Below are positions 37,101-46,152 of a DNA stretch of 64,000 bases, one piece after another. The notes under the pieces are model-generated. The model worked only from the letters and a program-made list of their open reading frames with translations, did no database searches and was not told the origin of the DNA. The translations under genes and the position numbers were made by a program. The stretch lies in contig NZ_AMBZ01000007.1 in the NCBI RefSeq assembly GCF_000293805.1, positions 248,001 to 312,000 of the forward strand, in the 5' to 3' direction. This DNA comes from Paenibacillus alvei DSM 29. GTDB lineage: Bacteria; Bacillota; Bacilli; Paenibacillales; Paenibacillaceae. Position 1 is the stretch's first letter, and the number at the start of each line of letters is the position of its first letter.

Positions 37101-39794
37101 TCTTGGGAGCATGTCAATCAAGTAAGAAAGGCTCATCAGAGCCTGAAGCTGATTAATGGATATGGCCCAACAGAAAATACAACCTTCTCGACCTATTATG
37201 TCATTAAGGAAGAGTTCGACAGATCTATCCCGATTGGAAAAGCGATCAGCAATTCAAAAGCATACATCGTCGATCGTCATAACTATTTACAGCCTATTGG
37301 GGTAGCGGGCGAACTATGCGTTGCCGGAGACGGGCTAGCCCAGGGGTATTTGAACAATGCAGAATTAACCGAAGCAAAATTTGTTCCGAACCCGTTTGAA
37401 GCGGGTACACGGATGTATAAGACGGGAGACTTGGCCCGATGGCTGCCTGATGGGAATATAGAATACTTGGGCCGGATCGATGAACAGGTCAAAATTCGAG
37501 GCTTCCGCATCGAGCCAAGCGAAATCGCCCAGCGTTTGATGCTGTATGAGGAGATCCAGGATGCAATCGTTGTGGCACGGACAGGAGAAGACAGACAGGC
37601 GTACTTGTGTGCGTATTTCGTCAGCGAGACGGCATTATCTGTTTCGGCGCTGCGTGATCATGTAGCTGCATCGCTGCCGAGCTACATGATTCCATCGCAC
37701 TTCGTACAAATGGATCGGTTGCCGTTAACCCCTAACGGGAAAGTAGACCGTAAGGCGCTGCCGGAACCAGATGGTGAAGTTGATTCAGGAGTAGAATATG
37801 TAGCGCCCCGAAATGACATGGAAAAATCAATTGCACAGGTGTGGGAAAAGGTATTAGGTGTAAAGAATGTTGGTCGTAATGACGAGTTTTTCGCCCTGGG
37901 CGGAGATTCTATTAAAGCGATTCAAGCGATCTCTCAAATGAACAATAGAGGCTATACGTTTGAGATTAAAGACTTAATGAATAACCCTAGAATGAAAGAC
38001 TTAATCGTTCATATCAAGGATACGAAGAAAGCCGTCGATCAGAGTGAGGTATCAGGCGAGATCGAGCTGACACCGATTCACAAATGGTTTTTAGAGCAAG
38101 AACATCTCAATCAGGATCATTTCAATCAGGATCTGATGTTGTTCCGACAGGAAGGCTTTAGAGTAGACCGAATCGAACGAGCTTTTGATCAAATTGTGCA
38201 GCATCATGATCTGTTAAGAGCCGTATATGTCGACCATACATTTATAAACAGAGAAGTAACCAATAAATTGTATGATTTTCATATTTATGAGCTCAGGGGT
38301 AAACCTATTGCGGATGACTATATAACAAGCTTATGCACCGAACTCCAAGCAAGCATGAACTTAGCGAAGGGCCCACTTGTGAAAATAGGGCTGTTTAAAA
38401 CGGACAAGGGCGACTACTTGCTTATAGCCATTCATCATATGGTAGTCGATGCTGTGTCATGGAGAATCATAATAGAGGATTTTGACTTGCTTTATAACGA
38501 ACCAGAACAGAAACTGCCTTTAAAAACGACCTCCTTCCAAGAATGGGCTTCCAAGCAAAAACAATATGCTAGCGGATATGCATTGCAAAATGAACGCAAT
38601 TACTGGAACAGTCTCAGCGAATGGGAATTGAAAGAACTTTACAAGGATTATGACCCCTCCAATATTGATAACGCTAAGATCATACAAAAGACAATCGAAC
38701 TGGATAAGGCCTATACCGAAAAATTATTAACCAAAGTAAATAAGGCCTATTCAACGGAAATCAATGATATCCTTCTGTCGGCCTTGACCTACACGATAGC
38801 AGACTTCAACCAAACCGATCGAATTCTCATTAATCTGGAATCGCACGGAAGAGAACAAATTATTGATGAGGTGGACATTACAAGGACAGTTGGCTGGTTC
38901 ACCAGTCAGTATCCGGTGGTTCTGCGCGCCAAAGATCATGTAGCGGACGTAATTAAAGATACAAAGGATACCTTGAGACGAATCCCTCATAAAGGGATAG
39001 GTTATGGAATTTTGAAATATTTGTCCCCATTTGAATGGAAGGCAATGCGTAAACCGGACATCAGCTTTAACTATTTGGGGCAGTTCGACGAGAATATATC
39101 AAGTGCGAGCTTTATATTATCAGATATTTCTCCGGGAGATTCAGTGAGTAAAGAGAGTAGCAGATTGTATCCTCTGAACATGTCAGCTATGGTGCTCCAT
39201 AAACAATTTCGTCTGACCTTGAGCTATATCAGGGAAGAGTTTAACGATGATACGATTGAAAGATTGTTACAGCGCTATATGGATAGCCTTACTTGGATCA
39301 TTGATCATTGCATATCCCAGGATCATGTAGAAATAACCGCTTCGGATCTTACCGATGAGCACATATCTTGGGACGAAATTACTCAGAACATCGAGCAAAT
39401 CGAAAATGTGAAACGAATCTACCCGCTTACCCCGATGCAGGAGGGGCTTCTATTCCATTCGATGGCGGATAAAGGCGAATATTATCATGTCAATATGGAG
39501 CTTAGAGTGATCGGTGAACTAAACAAGGAATTATTTAACCAGAGCTTTAGGGAACTCATCGCCCGCCATGACGTCTTTCGCACGAATTTTGACAGCAGCA
39601 GTTTTAAAGAAAACATGCAGATCGTTTACAAATCCAGAGAAGCTGAATTTACGTACCTTGATATTAGAGACCTGGGGATTGAAAAGGAAGCGTATATCGA
39701 GCAGCTTGTTTTGGAGGATCGGAAAAGAGGGTTTGATTTATCGAAAGATATCCTCATTAGACTTTTTGTAGTGAGGATGAACGAGCGGCAGTAA
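34164..39794 (+). CDS. NRPS continuation: E(C-half)-C-A(Val)-PCP-E-C(N-part)
   Basis: The 1876 residues continue the preceding E domain (about 1-225), then C (245-680, HHILMDG at 380-386), A (705-1190, YTSGSTGKPKG near 857), PCP (Ser1249 in GGDS), a complete E (HHMVVDAVSW at 1424-1433), and the first third of another C that stops at 39794. Hand alignment gives the A pocket D-A-F-W-V-G-G-T-F-K, the classic valine code, so this module should add Val and epimerize it to D-Val. The overlap ATGGAGTTGA with the previous ORF could act as a start, but it has no ribosome site; one missing base in the AAA at 34156-34158 explains the break better. The end is a real deletion, described under the next entry. 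Confidence 0.88.
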   Translation: MELNKQVQELGVQVTGDLLERLNKAYRTDFLDILLAALALTIRDWTREANTLISLISQERDGLFHAMDVSRTVGCFSSQFPVVLKAYDDLGDTIKHTKDMLRKIPNQGRFYGVFKYLSSEDFHDVTPEISFKYVGRSDQAARENGFEIINHGFNDHSSSYLASIHSLDMEAILIADQIMISISYRQDEFYPGTVEKLLSVYQDHLIRLIDHCSAKQEAEITVTDITLEDITMAELHVYKDELHNIKNIYPLAPMQEGMLYHALSDEQDTYIKLSCFQVEGQIDLEMLDRAFNLVIDRHDILRTTFDYSAFKQNMQVVYKKRSAAVEYMDITNRGDDHEAYLEQLIKQYRTRRFDLSKDMLLRIVLVRMQEKRYSMIFHLHHILMDGWCNSLILIELFQIYNELKLGLKANLNEAVPYSAYIDWLKNKDIVESKAYWKDYLQACKEVTKMPFEKENKTNEVMLKEKALVWDKEKTSHIVRLAQESRVTVNTIVQSIWAILLSKYNNSDDIVYGYVVSGRNAEIEGVEVIPGLFINTIPLRVRFTDNLRYQDLVKRISSNTLQNGKHDYVSLAEIQNQSEMKSDLISSLLVFENYPIDEKQLNEEILKNNDLKILNSVFVLPHQLIEGSNYNLTLVVTQDDKLTFNFIYKENALFEAGISKIIGAFNAVVDQILENIQMRVKEVEIIEDSEKQQILNVFNQTHSHYPKDKTIVQLLEEQADRVPQQIALRCQDEQVTYQELNERANRLAHRLRQKGVGRNVLIGIIGERSVEMVIGIVGILKAGGAYLPLDRKYPAKRMNTLLADSNTGILLAPSNHGEMLRHHIDSHIDIVHIDQIAEELSAASCSNPQQVNSPSDLAYVMYTSGSTGKPKGVIVGHRSVVRLVKNTNYIEFAEGDRILQTGAMVFDASTFEIWGALLNGSGLVLVDEHILLHAERLGQEIRNNQITTMWLTSPLLNQLVQQDVTIFAGLKNLVVGGDALSWEHVNQVRKAHQSLKLINGYGPTENTTFSTYYVIKEEFDRSIPIGKAISNSKAYIVDRHNYLQPIGVAGELCVAGDGLAQGYLNNAELTEAKFVPNPFEAGTRMYKTGDLARWLPDGNIEYLGRIDEQVKIRGFRIEPSEIAQRLMLYEEIQDAIVVARTGEDRQAYLCAYFVSETALSVSALRDHVAASLPSYMIPSHFVQMDRLPLTPNGKVDRKALPEPDGEVDSGVEYVAPRNDMEKSIAQVWEKVLGVKNVGRNDEFFALGGDSIKAIQAISQMNNRGYTFEIKDLMNNPRMKDLIVHIKDTKKAVDQSEVSGEIELTPIHKWFLEQEHLNQDHFNQDLMLFRQEGFRVDRIERAFDQIVQHHDLLRAVYVDHTFINREVTNKLYDFHIYELRGKPIADDYITSLCTELQASMNLAKGPLVKIGLFKTDKGDYLLIAIHHMVVDAVSWRIIIEDFDLLYNEPEQKLPLKTTSFQEWASKQKQYASGYALQNERNYWNSLSEWELKELYKDYDPSNIDNAKIIQKTIELDKAYTEKLLTKVNKAYSTEINDILLSALTYTIADFNQTDRILINLESHGREQIIDEVDITRTVGWFTSQYPVVLRAKDHVADVIKDTKDTLRRIPHKGIGYGILKYLSPFEWKAMRKPDISFNYLGQFDENISSASFILSDISPGDSVSKESSRLYPLNMSAMVLHKQFRLTLSYIREEFNDDTIERLLQRYMDSLTWIIDHCISQDHVEITASDLTDEHISWDEITQNIEQIENVKRIYPLTPMQEGLLFHSMADKGEYYHVNMELRVIGELNKELFNQSFRELIARHDVFRTNFDSSSFKENMQIVYKSREAEFTYLDIRDLGIEKEAYIEQLVLEDRKRGFDLSKDILIRLFVVRMNERQ

Positions 39795-39796
39795 CC

Positions 39797-42700
39797 GAAG
39801 GAAAGCCGCAAGAGGTCATTCTTAGCCTTGATCAAGACATTACCAAACAAATCGAAAATGTGGCGAAACAAAATAACGTAACGATTAATACGATCTTCCA
39901 GAGTGTATGGGCGATTCAGCTTCAAAGATACAATCATGTGGATGATGTCGTGTTCGGATTTATTGTATCAGGCAGGACGACTCAAATAAACGGCATTGAT
40001 GAAATGGTTGGCTTGTTTATCAACACCATTCCATTGCGAGTGAATACTACTCAAGAGAAAAGATATAGCGAAGTGCTGCAGAAAATAACGACGGATTTCC
40101 ATGATTGCGAGCCTTATCAATACTGTTCGATCGCTGAAGTTCAAAACCTTACTGAGGTTGGTACTGGTCTCATCAACGGGCTGATGGTCTTTGAAAATTA
40201 TCCGATCGATCAAGATATGATTCCTAAGGATATCCAGGATCAGGTGAATCTCCACATTCGGTCGGCCCGAATATTTGAGGAAACGAACTACAGCTTCAAT
40301 ATCAAAGTCATTCCCGGAGACGAACTGCTTGTCAAATTCACTTACAATGATGGGGTTTATGAAGAAGAGGAAGTCAACAAAATCAAAGGTCACTTCTCCC
40401 ATATTTTAAATCAGGTCATTGCCAATCCAAATATAAGCATTGATGAGATTGAGATTGTTGGAGCTGACGAGAGAAACAAGGTGTTGGATGGTTTTAATGA
40501 CACCTATATGGATGTTCCAACAGAGGGTACAATTCACGGTCTCTTTGAAGATCAAGTTATGAGAAACCCGGAGAAAGCCGCAGTACGATGCGGTGAGGAT
40601 ACCCTAAGCTACGGGGAACTAAATCAGAGAGCAAATGCGTTGGCCAAGCTACTCAGGGATAAAGGCATAAGTGTGGATTCCATTGTACCCATCATGATTG
40701 ATCGCTCCATCGATATGGTCATCGGCATACTTGCCATTTTAAAGGCAGGCGCAGCTTATCTTCCTATTGACGCGAATTATCCTGAAGATCGAATCAATTA
40801 TATGTTAGAAGATAGTAAAGCAGCAATTATGCTTTCCACCCATACCCTTACGCAAATGAGAACACTTGAGATCAATGAAGTTATTGATTTAGAAAAAGAG
40901 AGACTGTATGCGAGTTCTGTTGAACAAATCGATAATATCAACAGTGCCAATGATTTGGCCTACGTAATCTATACCTCGGGAACGACTGGAAAGCCTAAAG
41001 GGGTTATGGTGGAGCATAAAGGTGTCATCAACTTGAAGCATTGGTTTGAACGTGATCTGGGAATTGGCAACGATGAACATATCCTGCAATTTGCAAGTGT
41101 CGCATTTGATGCGTTCTCATGGGAACTGTGTATGGCGTTATTGCTTGGCAATACACTTTGTATACCGGATAGAGAAGTACTGCTCAATGCTGATTTGTTC
41201 AACGAATATATGAGAATGCACGCGATTACAACGATAACCATACCCCCATTTGTAGCGGCAAATGTCGAGGCATTGAATGGATTGAAGCGGGTGATTACCG
41301 CAGGAAGTGAACTGAAAGTTGAACAAATCGCACACCTGCTTGGAAACGTAGAGGTTATCAACGCATATGGCCCGACGGAAGATACCGTATGTACAACCGC
41401 ATGCAGGCTGTCCCAGGAGAATCATGCAAAAATATCGATCGGAACGCCTATTAAAAATCATCGAGTATGGATACTGGATAATCATAATAAACTGGTGCCA
41501 ACGGGTGTATCCGGTGAACTGTGCATTGCAGGTGTGGGTGTAGCAAGAGGATACCTGAACAATAAGGAGCTGACGAAAGTAAAATTTATAAATAATCCTT
41601 ATCAGCCAGGAGAGATTCTCTACAGAACAGGAGATCTAGCGAAATGGCTGCCTGATGGGGACATCGAATATAGGGGAAGAATCGACCATCAGGTCAAAAT
41701 TAGAGGATATCGAATTGAAATAGGCGAGATCGAACAGAATCTGTTACAGATTCCAGAGGTGTCTCAGGTTGCGATCTTTGATAAGGAAATGGACGGTACG
41801 AAGTATCTTTGTGCCTATTACGTAGCGGAGAAGGAGATTGCCGTCCATACGTTACGGGAATCGTTGGGCAAGAAATTGCCTTCTTATATGATTCCCGCAT
41901 ACTTCGTGAGAATGGAATCATTACCGTTTACTTTGAATGGTAAAGTTGATCGAAAGCGACTGCCTGAACTAGAGGACATCATTAAGACGGCGGCTCATTA
42001 TGAGGAAGCCGAAAATGAGATTGAGAATCTCATGATCAACATTTGCAAAAATGTATTAGGATTGCAGCAATTGGGCGTGAAGGACAATTTATTCGAAGTA
42101 GGCGCAGATTCGCTACGAATTGCAAAGATATACAAAGAGTTAAAAAAGGCAGATATCGATATATCCATTAAAGATTTTTTCTATTATGAAAATATACGTA
42201 ACATCTATAAAAGCTGGGCGAGCAAAGGAATGGATTTCGAGGAAGAAGTTCTTGATAGCAAGGAGCTTGCTTCCCTCAACTTCACGCAATGGAAGCAAGC
42301 TTTAACTGACCAACTCAAAGGATTTGACCGTGCGATTATAAGTAATAACGAGAGTACGAGGGTTTATCCACTATCAGCGATGCAGAAAATCATTCTGGAT
42401 GCCAATCAAATGTATAGCGGGGCAATCATAGATTTTAACCATAAAGTCAATGTGGAGCTGCTGAAAAAGAGCATGGAGTGTGTCAATAACGAACAAAGTG
42501 TATTGAGAAGTGTTCTAATTGCATCCGATGATCAACCTATGATCCGAGCGTATGGTGTAGTTCAAGGCATTGAAATTCCGTATTTGAACTTGGAGCATGC
42601 AAGCGAAGCACTGAAAGAAAATGCTCTGGCTTACATCCATCAGCTTTATGGAGAACAGGTAGAACGTACAAAGCTTTATAACAAATTGCTGTATCATATG

Positions 42701-43609
42701 ATCATGATCAAATTGTCTGATCGTCACTATAAGGTTTACATGCCATGTAACCATCTAATCTTTGATGCGATGAGCTCCGAAATCATCCAAGCCAGTATAC
42801 GTCAAGCCTATGCGAACAATGGGGAACTAAGAGGACAACACAACCTGCAATATGAGCATTATGTACAAGAACAGTTGAAAGGGCCTCAAGGAGTTACGGA
42901 AAAGGAACTGATGGAGAGGTTTAAACTAAACGAATTCCAGGACAGCTTCAGTCAATATTTTAAAAAATATAAGGAAGCATCATTGATAAATACAACGATC
43001 GCCATTCCGTTGACAGAAGAAATTCGCGAGTCTGTACAAGATAGGCCGTGGGATTTTTCCTTGAAGGTGTTTTTGAAAACGGCAGAGGTTGCTTTTGAGC
43101 TTGAGAGGGTACCGTTTGCACTTATGCATACAGGAAGAAAATATGGGTCACATAATTATCACCATACAATCGGTGCGTTTATTGATATTCTGCCTTTAAG
43201 CTCATCCAGGGATCAACATATTGCTTTTGAAGAAATAAAAGATCTGATTCGTTTTGCAAATGAGAAAAATATTCATTTTACCGCATTGCTGTCCCATGAA
43301 GAACCGAAGAACAAGTTTAAAAAGGTGAGGCGTGCTTTAAAAGATATCTACAGCTCCGAAACAATAACAATTCCGATCTTTAACTATTTGGGTCACTATG
43401 ATTCCCAATCTTCTGAGATGAAGGATGAGCTAACTGGCATTAAGGAGATGTACCGTAATAAGACGGAGAGATTATCTACGGAGATCGCTATTTCCATACA
43501 AGAGGATGAACTTAAGATTAAGCTGTTTTGTGAGGAGCATCAACTCATTAGGATTACAAAAGAGCTCCATAACTTTATGAATAACATCAATGAATTGCTC
43601 TTTATTTGA
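39797..43609 (+). CDS. NRPS continuation: C(C-part)-A(Phe)-PCP-terminal C/E-like domain
   Basis: The frame opens before 39797, and the GTG at 39860 is the first possible start (1249 residues). It resumes a C domain at the latch/floor region. Compared with the preceding C domain, about 88 residues holding HHxxxDG and the following helices are missing between 39794 and 39797, so this C domain cannot work. Then A (about 215-690), whose pocket reads D-A-W-T-I-A-A-V-C-K, the Phe code; PCP (Ser751 in GADSL); and a terminal domain (835-1249) with NHLIFDAMS and a late FNYLG motif, a C/E hybrid look. There is no thioesterase or reductase. The terminal domain might release the chain, or be relic. The gene runs 43609 and ends the locus. 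Confidence 0.85.
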   Translation, partial: EGKPQEVILSLDQDITKQIENVAKQNNVTINTIFQSVWAIQLQRYNHVDDVVFGFIVSGRTTQINGIDEMVGLFINTIPLRVNTTQEKRYSEVLQKITTDFHDCEPYQYCSIAEVQNLTEVGTGLINGLMVFENYPIDQDMIPKDIQDQVNLHIRSARIFEETNYSFNIKVIPGDELLVKFTYNDGVYEEEEVNKIKGHFSHILNQVIANPNISIDEIEIVGADERNKVLDGFNDTYMDVPTEGTIHGLFEDQVMRNPEKAAVRCGEDTLSYGELNQRANALAKLLRDKGISVDSIVPIMIDRSIDMVIGILAILKAGAAYLPIDANYPEDRINYMLEDSKAAIMLSTHTLTQMRTLEINEVIDLEKERLYASSVEQIDNINSANDLAYVIYTSGTTGKPKGVMVEHKGVINLKHWFERDLGIGNDEHILQFASVAFDAFSWELCMALLLGNTLCIPDREVLLNADLFNEYMRMHAITTITIPPFVAANVEALNGLKRVITAGSELKVEQIAHLLGNVEVINAYGPTEDTVCTTACRLSQENHAKISIGTPIKNHRVWILDNHNKLVPTGVSGELCIAGVGVARGYLNNKELTKVKFINNPYQPGEILYRTGDLAKWLPDGDIEYRGRIDHQVKIRGYRIEIGEIEQNLLQIPEVSQVAIFDKEMDGTKYLCAYYVAEKEIAVHTLRESLGKKLPSYMIPAYFVRMESLPFTLNGKVDRKRLPELEDIIKTAAHYEEAENEIENLMINICKNVLGLQQLGVKDNLFEVGADSLRIAKIYKELKKADIDISIKDFFYYENIRNIYKSWASKGMDFEEEVLDSKELASLNFTQWKQALTDQLKGFDRAIISNNESTRVYPLSAMQKIILDANQMYSGAIIDFNHKVNVELLKKSMECVNNEQSVLRSVLIASDDQPMIRAYGVVQGIEIPYLNLEHASEALKENALAYIHQLYGEQVERTKLYNKLLYHMIMIKLSDRHYKVYMPCNHLIFDAMSSEIIQASIRQAYANNGELRGQHNLQYEHYVQEQLKGPQGVTEKELMERFKLNEFQDSFSQYFKKYKEASLINTTIAIPLTEEIRESVQDRPWDFSLKVFLKTAEVAFELERVPFALMHTGRKYGSHNYHHTIGAFIDILPLSSSRDQHIAFEEIKDLIRFANEKNIHFTALLSHEEPKNKFKKVRRALKDIYSSETITIPIFNYLGHYDSQSSEMKDELTGIKEMYRNKTERLSTEIAISIQEDELKIKLFCEEHQLIRITKELHNFMNNINELLFI

Positions 43610-43780
43610 GACATGTATGGAGCAATGATGTAGAATCGCACCTTATATAAATATCGTTTGCTATTGTATGAGTTTTACCGACCCCTGATATATCGCCGCT
43701 ATGCCGATAAAAATGAACAGTCAGCGTAGCAGCGATATGTCTGTGGGATTCTTTTGGTTTTACATGTTGAGAAAAGGGAA

Positions 43781-44392
43781 TCAATTAGGTCGATCAATCG
43801 AAAAGATTTCACCTAACTTGGAATAGCTGTTGCCAGCTAGTCGGCTAACAGGCTTTAATTGCTGCGCATCGATTCGACCTCTCTCATACAATTCATCCGC
43901 AATGTGAAAGCATACGATTTCCCCGATAATTAGATCGCATGCTGGAGACGAAGGAGTGCCACCGAGAGAAAGTGATTGCTTTAACGTACACTCCATGCGG
44001 ATTTTGGCTTCAGCAATCCCCGGAACCTTAATCTTGGCGCTCGGGATAGAAGTAAGATGAGCTAACTCCACTTCGCTTTCATCGGGCGGAAGATTAGCCG
44101 CCGTCATATTGATTGCCTCGATATAATCCTCATCCGATATATGAACAACAAACGAACCTGTTTCCATGATATTTTTTGAAGTATCTTTGCGCACGCCCTT
44201 TTTCCTTTGAACGGATACAGAGACCATGGGCGGATCGGCAGAGACGATATTGAAATAGCTATAAGGTGCGGCATTTAATACGCCTTCAGCTGACAATGTT
44301 GTAATGAACGCGATTGGTCTCGGGAGGATACTGCCGATGAGCAGTTTATAATTATCCCGCTCGGTTTGTTCCTCCGGATAAATGGTTAGCAT
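43781..44392 (-). CDS. Flavin reductase-like FMN-binding protein
   Basis: About 203 residues with the split-barrel flavin reductase pattern: IGSILPRPIAFITTLSAEG, LNAAPYSYFNIVSADPPMVS, and KDTSKNIMETGSFVVHI. It likely binds FMN and may supply reduced flavin or reduce quinones. ATG 44392 has AGGGGTGA upstream; the frame extends further without a ribosome site. It is the last of three minus-strand genes with MhqD- and MhqO-like enzymes, four bases after the hydrolase. Confidence 0.88.
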   Translation of the reverse strand: MLTIYPEEQTERDNYKLLIGSILPRPIAFITTLSAEGVLNAAPYSYFNIVSADPPMVSVSVQRKKGVRKDTSKNIMETGSFVVHISDEDYIEAINMTAANLPPDESEVELAHLTSIPSAKIKVPGIAEAKIRMECTLKQSLSLGGTPSSPACDLIIGEIVCFHIADELYERGRIDAQQLKPVSRLAGNSYSKLGEIFSIDRPN

Positions 44393-44396
44393 GGGC

Positions 44397-45011
44397 TCAC
44401 CCCTGATTGATATGGCTTTGTAACCAAGATGCGGCTGCATGAACCTCGGAATGTGTTAATTGATGGCCATGCTGCTCCCAATGGACGGTAACACGTGCAC
44501 CCGCTTGGGTTAACAGCGACTGCAGTTCTTCAGTCTCTTGCGGTGCGCAAATCGGATCGTTCGTTCCTGCACCGATAAATACAGGCGAACCGGCAAGGTC
44601 GGGCAGTTTCAGCCCGCGACGCGGAACCATAGGGTGATGCAATATTGCTCCTCTTAGAGAACCTTTGTAGTGAAATAAGAGGCTTCCGGCAATATTGGCT
44701 CCATTGGAGTAACCAACCGCAATGAAGTTGCTGCGATCAAGCTCATACTTAGTTGCCGCCTCATTCAGAAATTCATTCAGCTCATTGGTTCTAAAGATAA
44801 GATCCTCTTCATCAAAGACTCCCTCGCTTAATCTGCGGAAAAAGCGCGGCATGCCGTGCTCTAGTACGTTCCCTCTAACGCTTAGCACGGATGACTCCGG
44901 CGATACGATTTGCGCTATCGGAAGCAAATCATGCTCAGTTCCGCCAGTTCCGTGGAGCAAGACAAGCGTAGGCTTTGAAGGATCCGTGCCTTTTTGGAAA
45001 ATATGCTGCAT
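44397..45011 (-). CDS. mhqD: MhqD-like hydrolase (phospholipase/carboxylesterase family)
   Basis: The 204-residue alpha/beta hydrolase shows LLHGTGGTEHDLL (oxyanion region), the nucleophile elbow GYSNGANIA, Asp in GTNDPICAP and the catalytic His in QHGHQLTHSE. Length and wording match MhqD, a gene of the MhqR regulon induced by hydroquinones. It follows the dioxygenase by three bases. Confidence 0.88.
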   Translation of the reverse strand: MQHIFQKGTDPSKPTLVLLHGTGGTEHDLLPIAQIVSPESSVLSVRGNVLEHGMPRFFRRLSEGVFDEEDLIFRTNELNEFLNEAATKYELDRSNFIAVGYSNGANIAGSLLFHYKGSLRGAILHHPMVPRRGLKLPDLAGSPVFIGAGTNDPICAPQETEELQSLLTQAGARVTVHWEQHGHQLTHSEVHAAASWLQSHINQG

Positions 45012-45014
45012 GAT

Positions 45015-45959
45015 TTATTTACCCTCCAATTCACGTACCTGGATAGGCGGCAGGAGCTTCTCGATTTGCGCCCGATGCGGTTCATATTGTGCAGGAAGCT
45101 TCAATTCCTTACCAAGCTCTTCAAATGCTTCGTCCCGGGTGAATCCTGGAGGATCGGTAGCAATTTCGAATAAGATTTCTCCCTGCTCACGGAAATAAAT
45201 CGCATTGAAATATTGACGATCGACGATCGGAGTTGGGTGATATCCGGATTGTCCGATATGCTCTCTCCATTCCTCATGATCCTCAAAGTCTTTGGCGCGC
45301 CATGCGATATGGTGCACGGTACCGTATCCTCCCGACCCGCGTTCCATTGGTGCAATATTAATATCAATCACATTCCCCAGATCGGCGCTTCCTTTGAAAC
45401 GCATCCAGTCTCCTTCTTGTCCAATCATTTCGAGTCCCATCACGTTCTCAAGCAATTCAGAGGTTGCCTTCGGATGAGTACTATACAATACGGCTCCTCC
45501 GAAACCTTTAATGGCCTTGTCTACCGGTATTCCTCCAAAAGACCATTTGCTATTCGGGCCATCCTCTCGCGCCACGATTTCGAGCTGCAGCCCGTCATGA
45601 TCCGAGAATTGCAAGAATTGTTCACCGAATCTTTCTTCTCGGGTAATTTGCACACCGAAATGTTGTAATCGCGTTTCCCAGAAGTCCATTGAGCCCGTAG
45701 GCACGACAAACGTAGTCACTCCTACTTGTCCACCGCCGATGCGGCCTTTCCGTCCAGTTTCCCAAGGGAAAAATGTCATAATCGTCCCGGGACTTCCGTT
45801 TTCATTGCCGAAATAAAAATGATATACCTCAGGCGCATCGAAATTGACAGTCTTTTTTACAAGACGAATACCTAGTATCCCTGCATAAAAATCGATGTTT
45901 TCCTGCGCATTTCTAGCAAATGCCGTGATGTGATGGATACCTGTTGTATGTTTCTTCAT
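45015..45959 (-). CDS. mhqO: MhqO-like ring-cleaving dioxygenase
   Basis: The 314-residue protein has two vicinal-oxygen-chelate halves: TGIHHITAFARNAQENIDFY at the start, and a second metal His in TVHHIAWRAKD with the late Glu in GEILFEIATDPPGF. It would open the ring of catechol- or hydroquinone-type compounds. ATG 45959 has AAAGGAG upstream; the longer frame to 46013 lacks one. It leads a three-gene operon under a promoter overlapped by an MhqR-type operator. Confidence 0.9.
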   Translation of the reverse strand: MKKHTTGIHHITAFARNAQENIDFYAGILGIRLVKKTVNFDAPEVYHFYFGNENGSPGTIMTFFPWETGRKGRIGGGQVGVTTFVVPTGSMDFWETRLQHFGVQITREERFGEQFLQFSDHDGLQLEIVAREDGPNSKWSFGGIPVDKAIKGFGGAVLYSTHPKATSELLENVMGLEMIGQEGDWMRFKGSADLGNVIDINIAPMERGSGGYGTVHHIAWRAKDFEDHEEWREHIGQSGYHPTPIVDRQYFNAIYFREQGEILFEIATDPPGFTRDEAFEELGKELKLPAQYEPHRAQIEKLLPPIQVRELEGK

Positions 45960-46102
45960 GATAATTGCTCCTTTTGCATTTATTTTTATTGTTTCCCATA
46001 AACTCATTTTCAATTTAGAAGACCTTTGTATTGGATAACTGCTCTCCCTTCCTGTTAATTATTAATAATAAGCTGCTTTATAAAAGTTAGTATAACACAA
46101 AT

Positions 46103-46120
46103 TATCTCGAAATCAAGATA
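46103..46120. promoter_or_regulatory. MhqR-type operator
   Basis: TATCTCGAAATCAAGATA is an imperfect palindrome with the B. subtilis MhqR operator layout (TATCTCGAATTCGAGATA-like). On the minus strand TTGATT and TATACT with a 16-base spacer overlap it, giving a repressible promoter for the mhqO operon. It also lies 33-50 bases before the divergent GMC oxidoreductase gene and may control it. No mhqR gene is in the window. Confidence 0.65.
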
Positions 46121-46152
46121 TTAAGAGGTAAGGAAGCAGAATACTATAATGA

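Noticed and set aside
27004..43609. Assignment of the synthetase to the iturin family
   Set aside because: The KS-AT-ACP-aminotransferase order is shared, but there is no acyl-CoA ligase start, no Asn/Tyr-type modules and no thioesterase; Val and Phe codes do not fit.
43690..43735. Hairpin after the NRPS locus as a terminator
   Set aside because: Imperfect stem with a long loop and no T run on either strand.
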